DNA of 64,000 nt from Candidatus Bathyarchaeota archaeon (GTDB taxonomy: Archaea > Thermoproteota > Bathyarchaeia > Bathyarchaeales > Bathycorpusculaceae), in the NCBI GenBank assembly GCA_026014735.1, contig JAOZHT010000003.1:1-64000 (forward strand), read 5' to 3'. Both the position numbers and the translations under genes were made by a program. Every line of letters begins with the position of its first letter. The first letter of the stretch is position 1. This document shows positions 33,680 through 41,938 of this stretch, one piece after another. Under the pieces are notes generated by a model. It was given only the letters and a program-made list of their open reading frames with translations. It made no database searches and was not told the origin of the DNA.

Positions 33680-34063
33680 TCAATGTAGCGCTAAACTAAC
33701 CGTTAACACGACGAGGACAAAGAGCGTTATCAACATGTACTTCCAGTTTTTTTCCCAGGTGAAGTAGCAGAACGAAGTGATGGCGCGGATGTAAGGCGTC
33801 AAAATCAGGATAATGATGCCTAAAGTCATGAAGAGCAGGGCGTTGTCGGTTGCGGTCAGGTTCTGGATGGTTTGGATGATGAAGGCAAAGAAGTTCTCGC
33901 CTGTTATGTGGACGCTGGGGCTAAGGGAAATCGCCAAGGTGCCATAGGCAGTGTAGTAGAGGAGCAGGCCCGCTGAGATAAGAGAGACGCTGAGAACCAA
34001 GCCGGCGATGAGTAGAACGCTTATGATGGCTTCAAGCTTAGCTTCGGGGTCAGCTACGGCCAT
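33680..34063 (-). CDS. DUF1634 membrane protein
   Basis: A 127-residue protein with three membrane helices (ISVLLIAGLVLSVSLISAGLLLYY; ALLFMTLGIIILILTPYIRAI; YMLITLFVLVVLTVSLAL), matching the DUF1634 family that regularly follows TauE/SafE genes. It overlaps the TauE gene by 10 bases and probably forms part of the same transporter. Confidence 0.85.
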   Translation of the reverse strand: MAVADPEAKLEAIISVLLIAGLVLSVSLISAGLLLYYTAYGTLAISLSPSVHITGENFFAFIIQTIQNLTATDNALLFMTLGIIILILTPYIRAITSFCYFTWEKNWKYMLITLFVLVVLTVSLALH

Positions 34064-34908
34064 ATGGTTAACACTCCTTTGTAGAGCATCTGAATAATCA
34101 GCATAATAACGATGGCAAAGAAGAGGACTCTAAGGTAGCGGTCTTTGACGCGATGCAGCAGCCTGCCGCCTATGACTGCGCCGACGGTGACGCCCACAGC
34201 CATCGGAGCCATCAAAGTCAAATTCAGAAAACCAGAAAACAAATATACGCTGACCCCCGCAAGCGCCGTCATGCCGATGACAAAGCTGCTGGTTGCCGTG
34301 GATATTTTCGCGGGCACCTTGAGGACTTTCTCGTGGACAATGACTTTAAAGGCGCCTGCACCGATTCCCAGCATCCCCGCGGCGATTCCTGCCACAAACA
34401 TGCCGGCGCCGCCCAGCAGGGAGTTGGTGGCTTTGTATTCGACGGTTTTGTTTTTGGATTTATCAAAGTAGCTTCCCTGCAGTTTGAGCCATTTTGAGAG
34501 TTTATCCTGTGTTGCAGGCGGCGTGTATTGGTCCTGGAAGGCTTTTCTGATGTTGACAAATGAGGTTAAAAGGAAGGCGGCGAAGAGGAAGTAGAGGAAG
34601 ACTGGGGCGATCAGCACGGTTATGGTTGCGCCGACTATGGCGCCGATGATGGTGAACATTTCAAGGTACATGGCTAATCGTAGGTTAGTGATGCGGTGGC
34701 GTACAAAGGAAGCTGCGGATCCGCTGGAGGTGGCGATGATGGCGACCATGCCGGATGCGATGGCTTCCTGGATAGGAACCCCGACTAATACCAGGATAGG
34801 GGTGAGGATGCTGGCGCCGCCTAACCCCGTCAGTGAACCCAGGAACCCGACGGCTATGGATATCAGCAGCAGCGTAAGCATATCTATCAAGGCAAGTCTC
34901 CACTTCAC
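34054..34908 (-). CDS. TauE/SafE-family anion exporter
   Basis: A 284-residue membrane protein with about eight helices. The repeated family motif is GFLGSLTGLGGASILTPIL in the first half and AGIAAGMLGIGAGAFKV in the second. Members move sulfite, sulfoacetate or related anions. The start could be GTG 34908, TTG 34890 or ATG 34881. Paired with DUF1634, as commonly seen. Confidence 0.9.
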   Translation of the reverse strand: MKWRLALIDMLTLLLISIAVGFLGSLTGLGGASILTPILVLVGVPIQEAIASGMVAIIATSSGSAASFVRHRITNLRLAMYLEMFTIIGAIVGATITVLIAPVFLYFLFAAFLLTSFVNIRKAFQDQYTPPATQDKLSKWLKLQGSYFDKSKNKTVEYKATNSLLGGAGMFVAGIAAGMLGIGAGAFKVIVHEKVLKVPAKISTATSSFVIGMTALAGVSVYLFSGFLNLTLMAPMAVGVTVGAVIGGRLLHRVKDRYLRVLFFAIVIMLIIQMLYKGVLTIWP

Positions 34909-35050
34909 AACAGATGAAGCGGTCAGTTATTAAACTAGGCCTCCACCATTGGCTTTCTTGCTTATTTGAGGCGTTTTTTGCCTGAGTCATGGCGGGTTAT
35001 CTTGGCAAAGCATATATTGTTAGGAGGTTTCTTGCTTTTCTGTGTTGGAT

Positions 35051-35458
35051 ATGAAGAAGGTTTTCATTTCCGGTCCAATTCTTGGCATGGAGAAGCAGCA
35101 GGATTACCGAGAACCCATAACGGAAACCGTTGAGAAGCTAGGTTTAGAAATCATCGATCCCTGGAAACGCGAGCGTGTGCTCTACAACGGCACGGAGGAG
35201 TGCTGGTGGGATAAGGTGCCGACGTTTGATTTTGTGCAGCGTGACCTCGATGACGCTGACCGATGCGACATCATGGTGGTTTATCTGCCGGTTCTCTCCG
35301 CGGGCGCCTGCATGGAAATGTTTTATGCTAAACGCAGGGGCAAAACAGTCATCGTGGTCTCGTCGATTAAGTGCCTGAGCCCCTGGATAGTGTACCATTC
35401 CGACGCCATTATAGCCGATTTCAGCGAACTCGAACAAACCCTAAAAGAGTTCATGTAG
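35051..35458 (+). CDS. Nucleoside 2-deoxyribosyltransferase-like protein
   Basis: A 135-residue protein with the deoxyribosyltransferase-like fold: MKKVFISGPILGM, RDLDDADRCDIMVVYLPVLSAGACMEMFYAKRRGKTVIVV. The catalytic-type Glu in the SAGACMEM stretch is present. The substrate is probably a nucleoside or nucleotide N-glycosidic bond. TATA at 35009-35018 (GCATATATTG) predicts a near-leaderless start. I chose the ATG at 35051 because the upstream GTG adds only three residues. Confidence 0.8.
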   Translation: MKKVFISGPILGMEKQQDYREPITETVEKLGLEIIDPWKRERVLYNGTEECWWDKVPTFDFVQRDLDDADRCDIMVVYLPVLSAGACMEMFYAKRRGKTVIVVSSIKCLSPWIVYHSDAIIADFSELEQTLKEFM

Positions 35459-35506
35459 CGTAGCTCGCAAAGCCTATATTGCGCCAAGCCAACACAACAA
35501 CCATCG

Positions 35507-36073
35507 GTGCACCTAGTGGATGCGTTAACCATCATCCTCATCGCAGTCGGCTTAGCCATGGATGCCTTCGCAGTGTCGATTGCCAACGGCATGGCGGCAA
35601 CGGCTAATCGACGCAGGGGCGCCTTGTTAACCGCGACGTTTTTTGGGGTTTTCCAGATGCTTATGCCCGTGTTGGGTTGGGCAGTGGGGCTAAGCCTGCA
35701 GGACGCGGTGATGGCGCTGGATCACTGGATAGCGTTTGGGCTACTAGCGTTTATCGGCGGCAAAATGGTTTATGACGGCGTAAAAAACCAAACTGAAAAG
35801 GCCGTTTCGGATTTGCGGTTGCATGCTCTTTTGGTTATGGCGGTTGCCACCAGCATCGATGCATTGATGGTTGGGTTTAGCTTCGCGTTTCTGCAAACCC
35901 AAATTGCGGTGCCTGTTGCCGTTATCGGGGCGGTCACTTTTGGGTTTAGCTTTGTCGGGTTCTATTTCGGCTGCGGCTTAGGCCGACAGTTTGGGCACCG
36001 AATAAAAATTGTGGGCGGAGCCGTTCTTATCATCATTGGCCTGCGGATTCTGCTCGAGCACCTGCTTGCTTAA
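35507..36073 (+). CDS. mntP: MntP-family manganese efflux pump
   Basis: A 188-residue six-helix exporter. The duplicated metal motifs GLAMDAFAVSIANG and ATSIDALMVGFSF (paired Asp residues) are characteristic. It should expel Mn2+. The start is GTG at 35507. Its 3' end overlaps the convergent uvrC gene by 41 bases. No Mn riboswitch was recognised in the 48-base upstream gap. Confidence 0.92.
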   Translation: MHLVDALTIILIAVGLAMDAFAVSIANGMAATANRRRGALLTATFFGVFQMLMPVLGWAVGLSLQDAVMALDHWIAFGLLAFIGGKMVYDGVKNQTEKAVSDLRLHALLVMAVATSIDALMVGFSFAFLQTQIAVPVAVIGAVTFGFSFVGFYFGCGLGRQFGHRIKIVGGAVLIIIGLRILLEHLLA

Positions 36074-37682
36074 TTCGCTTAGGCGTCTTAAACTCTTCTC
36101 TGACTTGCATTTCTCGGCGTTTGCGGTTATATCCCAGCGAGAAGTCATGTGTGGCATCGCGGATTTTCCGTAGCAGAAGCATCATGCGGCTGTTGCGCTC
36201 AAAGTGCAGGGGCGCGGGGTCATTTGGCAGGTAGATTTCCTCGTGTTCTTTTGCCAGCCCAATCAGCGGAAGTTTTAGCCCCAGCTTATCCAGCGCGGCT
36301 TTGGCGGCGGCCACCTGTCCTGGTCCCCCATCGATGACGACTAAGTCAGGCAGCGGGTTTTTCTCGTCGAGTTGCCGTTTGTAGCGGCGCCCAACCACCT
36401 CATTTATGGCGGCGAAGTCGTCTTGCCCCACAAAGGACTTGATTTTGAATTTGCGGTAGTTCTTCTTGTCTGGTTTGGCATCGCGGAAAGCCACCATCCC
36501 CGACACCACATGCTCGGTGCCTAAATTGGAGATGTCAAAGCACTCGATCACTCGGGGCAGCGCTGGGAGGTTGAGGTTGTTCTGCAAATCCACCAATGCA
36601 CTGTCCACTTCAAGGCCGGATTCCAGGTTTTTCTCTGCCAGCTTCACCAGCGCCAGCTTATCTGCGCGGCGTGGAACCGTCAACGATACAGGCGCTAATC
36701 GTTTGGCGGAGAGGAATTCTTCGAGCGCCCGCTTTTCCTCTGCGCCCTGCCAGAGGGGGCTGTTGAGGAGGATTTCTCGGGGTATGCGGTTAGTGGTGTA
36801 GTAAGCCTTCAAGAACTCCTCTTCGACCTGCGGCTGCAAATCCACCGAGAACTCGCGTTTCCCCAAAAGCACGCCCTTGCGCACGCCCATCTGTACCACA
36901 CGCACTTTCTCGCCGACGCGGCGGAAAACCATAACGTCCTGGTCGAAGCGGCGTTCGTTATCCACGATTTGGCGCTGTGTCAGCAGCCGAATCGACGCGA
37001 TTTGGTTACGCAGCTCCAGCGCGGTTTCGTATTGCATGTTTTGGGAGGCAGCTTGCATCTTCTGGTTGAGTTCCGCCACAGTGGATTCATAGTTGCCGCC
37101 CAGAAAACTCCGTGCAGCCGCCACCTGTTCTGCGTACTGCTCTGCGGTTACTTTGCCGTCGCAGGGTGCTGTGCAGAGGCGGATGTGGTAGTTGAGGCAG
37201 GCGCGTTTGTGGAGGTTTTTGCATGTGCGGAGCCTGAAGACTTTTACGACTAGGCGCTGCAGGTCTTGGCGGGTGTAGCCGTCGGTGTATGGGCCGAAGG
37301 ATTCGAGTTTGCGGCTGACTTTGCGGCTCATCAGCAGGCGCGGGTAGGCTTCGCGGGTGAGGGCGATGTAGGCGTAGGTTTTGGCGTCTTTGAGGTTGAT
37401 GTTGTATTTGGGGGTGTGCTGCTTGATGAGTTTGTTTTCCAGCAGCAGCGCCTCCACTTCGTTGTTGACGATGACCCAGTCTAAGCTGCGGATGTGCATG
37501 ACGAGCTGGCGGGTTTTTGCGGGTTGGTCGCCATTGGCAAAGTAGCTTTTCACCCGTGAGCGCAGGTTTTTGGCTTTGCCCACATAGATGATTTCGCCTG
37601 CTTCATCGCGGTAAATGTAGACTCCTGGCTCCACTGGGACATCGCATGCTTTAAAGTCGGCTGGACCGGAAATAGATATCAT
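36033..37682 (-). CDS. uvrC: Excinuclease subunit UvrC, lacking C-terminal HhH
   Basis: UvrC makes both incisions in nucleotide excision repair. From the ATG at 37682 it is 549 residues: N-terminal GIY-YIG nuclease (GVYIYRDEAGEIIYVGKAKNLRSRV), a Cys cluster (CKNLHKRACLNYHIRLCTAPC), the UVR/UvrB-binding motif (QNMQYETALELRNQI), and the RNase H-like nuclease (IECFDISNLG; VVIDGGPGQ; FERNSRMMLLLRKIRDATHDFSLGYNRKRR). The usual tandem helix-hairpin-helix after this point is absent; the chain ends in a basic tail. uvrB and uvrA lie 24-26 kb away. Confidence 0.95.
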   Translation of the reverse strand: MISISGPADFKACDVPVEPGVYIYRDEAGEIIYVGKAKNLRSRVKSYFANGDQPAKTRQLVMHIRSLDWVIVNNEVEALLLENKLIKQHTPKYNINLKDAKTYAYIALTREAYPRLLMSRKVSRKLESFGPYTDGYTRQDLQRLVVKVFRLRTCKNLHKRACLNYHIRLCTAPCDGKVTAEQYAEQVAAARSFLGGNYESTVAELNQKMQAASQNMQYETALELRNQIASIRLLTQRQIVDNERRFDQDVMVFRRVGEKVRVVQMGVRKGVLLGKREFSVDLQPQVEEEFLKAYYTTNRIPREILLNSPLWQGAEEKRALEEFLSAKRLAPVSLTVPRRADKLALVKLAEKNLESGLEVDSALVDLQNNLNLPALPRVIECFDISNLGTEHVVSGMVAFRDAKPDKKNYRKFKIKSFVGQDDFAAINEVVGRRYKRQLDEKNPLPDLVVIDGGPGQVAAAKAALDKLGLKLPLIGLAKEHEEIYLPNDPAPLHFERNSRMMLLLRKIRDATHDFSLGYNRKRREMQVREEFKTPKRIKQAGARAESAGQ

Positions 37683-37827
37683 GGGCTTTGCCAATGCTAA
37701 CTCACAGAACGCGCAACGCATTAAGGATTTCCCATCAACCCCAAAAAACGTCTGCGCTCGGCTCTGCCCAGAATGGTCATCATCGATTTTTAGGCTCATG
37801 CTACGGCGTCTGTTGCTCCACACAGTC

Positions 37828-37850
37828 TACCCCCCCTCTATATATAGGCT
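37828..37850 (+). promoter_or_regulatory. C-tract plus TATA promoter-like motif, copy 2
   Basis: A C7 tract followed by TCTATATATAGGCT, almost identical to the copy at 217-238. TrmB starts 140 bases downstream, too far for a usual archaeal leader, so the immediate product may be the small RNA suggested at 37870-37962. Confidence 0.45.
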
Positions 37851-37869
37851 GAAACGGCATTTGGAAACG

Positions 37870-37962
37870 GCTGCTTTTTTGGTTTGCTTGGTTTCTCCGT
37901 TAGCGCGGTGGGGCGAGGGTGTGCTGTCACCGCAGGGGGTTACAATAGTTTTTTATTTTTTT
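37870..37962 (+). ncRNA. Candidate small RNA or long trmB leader
   Basis: A predicted start about 25 bases after the TATA of 37828-37850 would give an RNA containing the hairpin GCGGTG (37905-37910) / CACCGC (37928-37933) and ending in a T-rich tract (37947-37962), like an intrinsic terminator. No coding frame is seen. It could instead be an attenuated leader of the TrmB gene that starts at 37990. The 37683-37827 remainder is the uvrC promoter area. Confidence 0.35.
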
Positions 37963-37989
37963 CCACCCTTTTTGAGTATTGACTGTTCA

Positions 37990-38703
37990 ATGAAGAGCGT
38001 TGTTGAATTGCTCCAGAAAGTGGGCTTAACCGAGTACGAAGCAAAAACCTACCTTGCCCTACTCAATACGCACATCGCAACCGCGCTGTGGGTATCCGGG
38101 AAGTCAGGGGTGCCCCGCACCAAAATCTACACAGTACTCGAAGCCCTCCAAGGTAAGGGCTGGGTAAAAGTGTACTCGGGCGTGCCGTTGCTGTTCAAAG
38201 CAAACCAGCCCACAGCTGTGTTTGACAAAGTCAAAGACGACTATGCGCTGTTTCTGGATTCGGTTCAGTCGACACTCAAAACGGAGATGGGAAACATGAA
38301 GGAAAAGTTTGTGATAAAAAAGGTCAACGTTGGAATAGACGGGTTAAAGCAGGAAATAGCTAAAGCCAAAACCGTCGAAATAAACAACGCCACCACAGCG
38401 TTTGTGAAGAAAGTCAGCGATGCCTTCGTCAAAGAGGCAGTCGTCCGAATTCTGCTTTACCCAGGCGAAGCAAAACCTGCAGTGCCCCAAGCCGAATTCA
38501 AAGAAGCCGAAGTTGCAATGGTATCCATAATCAGAAACAAAGAAGTCCCCTCCATGTCCATCATCCTTGACGAGGAACGCACCTTCACCGCGCTCCAAGA
38601 CCCCGTAGACCACAACTACCTAATCGAGGAAATGCTCTACGACGAATGCCAACACTGCTTCGCAGGATGGAGTAACATGGGCTGGAACTCAGGAGGCCAA
38701 TAA
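37990..38703 (+). CDS. TrmB-family transcriptional regulator
   Basis: A 237-residue archaeal regulator. Residues 1-70 are a winged helix (LLQKVGLTEYEAKTYLALL, then GVPRTKIYTVLEALQGKGWVKV). Residues about 95-225 are the TrmB C-terminal phospholipase-D-like domain, ending with an unusual CQHCFAGWSNMGW. The next gene, directly adjoining, is a stand-alone relative of this C-terminal part. It probably controls the four-gene cluster that it heads. I chose ATG 37990 because upstream codons lie in the leader. Confidence 0.85.
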   Translation: MKSVVELLQKVGLTEYEAKTYLALLNTHIATALWVSGKSGVPRTKIYTVLEALQGKGWVKVYSGVPLLFKANQPTAVFDKVKDDYALFLDSVQSTLKTEMGNMKEKFVIKKVNVGIDGLKQEIAKAKTVEINNATTAFVKKVSDAFVKEAVVRILLYPGEAKPAVPQAEFKEAEVAMVSIIRNKEVPSMSIILDEERTFTALQDPVDHNYLIEEMLYDECQHCFAGWSNMGWNSGGQ

Positions 38704-39138
38704 ATGCCGATTGTTGATGGAAAATACGAGGCGAAAATCTCCACCACTTTTGCTACACCAACTGAGGGAGTAGCGGAAATAAAGCGGTTAATCCAAAAAT
38801 CGCGGCGCATCAGAATAAGCGGCATCCCCATGCAGTTGCTTGACGAACTCAAACCGCTGCTCAAAGAAAAAGACCTCATGATTATACTGCCTCTGGGCGA
38901 AAAGCCCACCGAAGAACTCAAAGCGCTCGCGCCCCTCGCAACCACCAAAGCCCACATCTACGTGGACTACATGGGCGAAGAAGCTAACACGGGCTCGGTT
39001 TGTTTTCCAAGCCGCATCTTCAACATAGTCTGGGCAGGCGACCGAATCCTCGCGGTTTCAGCGATGGAGTATGGCAAATGCACCAAATGCATGCTGGAAA
39101 CCTTTGAGGGCGGCTGGCACTATGCCCAAAAATGGTAA
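38704..39138 (+). CDS. TrmB C-terminal-domain-like protein without HTH
   Basis: A 144-residue protein starting at the base after the trmB stop. It resembles the PLD-like C-terminal domain of TrmB regulators (VAEIKRLIQKSRRIRISGIPMQLLDELKPLL; GSVCFPSRIFNIVWAGDRILAVSAM) and ends CTKCMLETFEGGWHYAQKW. Both it and its neighbour end in Cys-x2-Cys followed by Gly-Trp or Asn-Met-Gly-Trp, suggesting a shared metal or redox site. Split-regulator partnership is inferred. Confidence 0.65.
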   Translation: MPIVDGKYEAKISTTFATPTEGVAEIKRLIQKSRRIRISGIPMQLLDELKPLLKEKDLMIILPLGEKPTEELKALAPLATTKAHIYVDYMGEEANTGSVCFPSRIFNIVWAGDRILAVSAMEYGKCTKCMLETFEGGWHYAQKW

Positions 39139-40177
39139 CGCCGAGATACAGCCCTTCGAAAATTGCCCTGCTCTAGACGGCTACCATTGCCAAACTAATT
39201 CTTTAGCAAAAATCTTCCACCACTACGGTCACCCCTTCTCGGAGGACATGCTTTTGGGGCTTGGCTCAGGAATGGGCTTCATCTACTGGGAAATGAAGTT
39301 GGGGCAGCAAAAATATGTCTTCCTCGGTGGCAGAGGCAACAACAAAGATTTCTTTACAGACCTTGGTAAGAGGACAGGCGTAAAAATCAGGTCCGTCTCT
39401 ACTTCAAGCGCCAAAAAGGCACAGGATGCGCTATTGGAAAAACTTGTCAGGAAAGAGCCGGTGATGGTTTTCGGCGATATGGGTTTTCTCCCATGGTTCG
39501 ACCTGCCAGCGGATTATCACTTCGGTGGACACACCTTTGTCGTCTGCGGCTTTGACGGCACAGGTAGAGTTTTGGCGTCTGATATAGATAACAAGGCGTC
39601 TGGGTTAAAAAAGGGATTTTATTTTCCAGTCTCACTTGAACAATTATACAAAGCAAGGGGTTCACCATTCAAGCCTTTTCCCCCAAAAAACACTTATCTC
39701 GAATTTGACTTCAGAGATTCTCGCCAGCCAAAACCAGCAGATATTTTTTCTGCAATTAAACAAACAGTGGATTCTCAGCTGAGCCCCCCGATAAAAAACC
39801 TTGGTGTAAAAGGCTTGAGACATGCGAGCAATGAAATTGCGAAGTGGCAGAACAGTTTCAGCGACCGAGATTTAAGAATGAACCTGTTTATGCTTTACGT
39901 CTTCTTTGAGATCGGCGGCACAGGCGGTGTATGCTTTCGGTACATGTATTCCAGATTCCTGCGGGAAGCAGCGCAAATCGTAGATAACAAAGCGCTCCAA
40001 GAAGCAGCTGAGATGTTTGATCAATCAGGCAAGAGGTTCTCAGAGACAGGGTTGATGTTTAAGGCTGCAGAAACGATGGGCGATGCCGCGGAGAAGATTA
40101 AAATCGCATCTCAAAGATTCAATGAAATAGCTGACATCGAAGAGAAGGCTTTCCGCTGTCTCAGGGATAACCTTTAG
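39122..40177 (+). CDS. BtrH-like putative cysteine acyltransferase (BtrH_N/DUF4872)
   Basis: A 351-residue protein related to BtrH, which transfers an acyl group from a carrier protein to an aminoglycoside in butirosin synthesis. The N-terminal papain/C39-like region has the signature GYHCQTNSLAKIFHHYG, LLGLGSGMGFIYW, GGHTFVVCGFDGTG and ASDID, giving a candidate triad Cys23-His137-Asp154 (or Asp156). The C-terminal part (about 240-350) is helical. The ATG at 39122 overlaps the previous gene by 17 bases. What it modifies here is unknown; no carrier protein is visible nearby. Confidence 0.75.
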   Translation: MPKNGNAEIQPFENCPALDGYHCQTNSLAKIFHHYGHPFSEDMLLGLGSGMGFIYWEMKLGQQKYVFLGGRGNNKDFFTDLGKRTGVKIRSVSTSSAKKAQDALLEKLVRKEPVMVFGDMGFLPWFDLPADYHFGGHTFVVCGFDGTGRVLASDIDNKASGLKKGFYFPVSLEQLYKARGSPFKPFPPKNTYLEFDFRDSRQPKPADIFSAIKQTVDSQLSPPIKNLGVKGLRHASNEIAKWQNSFSDRDLRMNLFMLYVFFEIGGTGGVCFRYMYSRFLREAAQIVDNKALQEAAEMFDQSGKRFSETGLMFKAAETMGDAAEKIKIASQRFNEIADIEEKAFRCLRDNL

Positions 40178-40225
40178 GTGGGAATTAGATGCCCCAATCA
40201 CAGGTATACAACGAGAAGAAAAAAC

Positions 40226-41194
40226 ATGAAATGGTTAAACACTCTTAAACATGACCCCGTAACATCTTTACTCAAGTGCCACAGTGAAGCAATTTTATTA
40301 TTTGTTCGACGCGACCTTTTGAGCGAAGCTGTTTCAGTAGAAAACTTGTGGAGACTGCCCGAACCGCAGAAAATTTTAGGAAAACAACAAACCAACGGTT
40401 CTTGGAAATACTCCAGCACAAAAAATGATGCCCGAATACAGGGATATTATGATCAATATGCGGCATTCAATAGTTTGGGTGTTTTGGTGGAGAAGTTTGG
40501 TTTTAACAAAAATCACCCTGCAATCGCTGCGGCTGCGGATTATTTTTTCGCCGTTCAATCTAAAGAAGGCGATTTCAGAGGCATATACGGCAACCAATAC
40601 ACCCCTAACTATTCTGCCGCAATAGCCGAACTGCTCATCAAAGCGGGATACGCAAACGATACCCGCATAATGAGGTTGTTTGAGTGGTTGCTGAGTATTC
40701 GGCAAAACGACGGCGGCTGGGCGATTCCGTTAAGAACAAAAGGTTACGGAATAGGCGTTATCACCGAGGACTTGGAAACAATAAAGCCTGACTCGTCGAA
40801 ACCTTTTTCGTGGATGGTTACCGGAGTAGTGCTGAGGGCTTTTGCTGCACATCCAAAATATAGACAAAGAAAAGAAGCTTGCCAAGCTGGGGGACTCCTT
40901 CTTTCAAGTATATTTGAAAAAGATAACTACCCCGACAGAGTAGGCTCCGAATACTGGCTGCGATTCACCTTTCCATTTTGTTATACCGATTTAATCTCTG
41001 CCTTGGATTCTCTTTCGCTTCTGGGCTTTTCCGCTGGGGAGCCACAGATACAGGAGGCGCTGCAATGGTTTGTGGAAAACCAGCAACAGAACGGTCTGTG
41101 GAAATTCAAAGTAACAAGAGGCGAAAATAGAGACGTTCTTGAATTATGGTTAGCATTAGCCGTATGCAGGATATTTGAGAGGTTTTATGGTTAA
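40226..41194 (+). CDS. Alpha/alpha-toroid protein (squalene-cyclase/prenyltransferase repeat type)
   Basis: A 322-residue helical protein with QW-like repeats: KQQTNGSWKY, VQSKEGDFRG, IRQNDGGWAI and NQQQNGLWKF. These mark an alpha/alpha toroid like squalene-hopene cyclase or the beta subunit of prenyltransferases. The class II cyclase DxDD motif is not seen, so cyclase activity is doubtful. It is the last gene of the TrmB-BtrH cluster. ATG 40226 was preferred over GTG 40178. Confidence 0.75.
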   Translation: MKWLNTLKHDPVTSLLKCHSEAILLFVRRDLLSEAVSVENLWRLPEPQKILGKQQTNGSWKYSSTKNDARIQGYYDQYAAFNSLGVLVEKFGFNKNHPAIAAAADYFFAVQSKEGDFRGIYGNQYTPNYSAAIAELLIKAGYANDTRIMRLFEWLLSIRQNDGGWAIPLRTKGYGIGVITEDLETIKPDSSKPFSWMVTGVVLRAFAAHPKYRQRKEACQAGGLLLSSIFEKDNYPDRVGSEYWLRFTFPFCYTDLISALDSLSLLGFSAGEPQIQEALQWFVENQQQNGLWKFKVTRGENRDVLELWLALAVCRIFERFYG

Positions 41195-41286
41195 AGAGAA
41201 AGAATTTGCGTACACAATTGATATGCTGTAACCGTATCGTGTGACAGTAATTATTTATCTTCAAAAGACCTAGATACGATGGAGCA

Positions 41287-41898
41287 ATGGTTAGTTTGGA
41301 AAAGATCGACTTCAAAAAAGAACTAAAACAACTCTATAACCCCTCAGCCAAAGAAGTAAGCATCGTTGATGTGCCGGATATGAACTTCTTAATGATTGAC
41401 GGGGAAGGCTCACCAGCGTCGCCGGCATATACGACGGCGGTTCAAACCCTCTTCCCCCTTGCCTACGCCCTCAAATTCGCCGTCAAAAAAGCCCGGGGCA
41501 TCGATTACGGCGTGATGCCGCTTGAGGGGCTCTGGTGGATGGATGACATGACCCAATTCAGCGTGGACCGCAAAGACGAATGGAAATGGACAGCTATGAT
41601 TATGCAGCCCAAATACGTCACCCAAGCAGACTTCAAAGCTGCAATGGAGCAGGTGAAAAAGAAGAATTTACCCGCCATCGACAAAGTGCGCTTTGAAACC
41701 TACCATGAGGGCAAAGCTGCCCAAATCATGCATATCGGGCCGTTCTCAGAGGAAGGCCCCAACGTGCAGAAAATCCACGACGCCATCAAAAACAGCGGGC
41801 ACCAGCTAAGCGGCAAACACCACGAAATCTACCTCGGCGACCCCCGCAAGACAGCGCCGGAGAAACTAAAAACAGTACTGAGGCAACCCATGAAGTAG
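41287..41898 (+). CDS. GyrI-like small-molecule-binding protein
   Basis: A 203-residue single GyrI/Rob-C-type domain pair: FLMIDGEGSPASPAYTTAVQTLFPLAYALKFAVK, PLEGLWWMDD, and YHEGKAAQIMHIGPFSEEGPNVQKIHDAI. Stand-alone proteins of this type bind, and in some cases hydrolyse, cationic small molecules. Independent gene 92 bases after the toroid gene, with its own A/T-rich upstream sequence. Confidence 0.85.
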   Translation: MVSLEKIDFKKELKQLYNPSAKEVSIVDVPDMNFLMIDGEGSPASPAYTTAVQTLFPLAYALKFAVKKARGIDYGVMPLEGLWWMDDMTQFSVDRKDEWKWTAMIMQPKYVTQADFKAAMEQVKKKNLPAIDKVRFETYHEGKAAQIMHIGPFSEEGPNVQKIHDAIKNSGHQLSGKHHEIYLGDPRKTAPEKLKTVLRQPMK

Positions 41899-41938
41899 CA
41901 AGAGGTAAACCGCTTGGCAAAATTTGTTGCTGCAGCGT

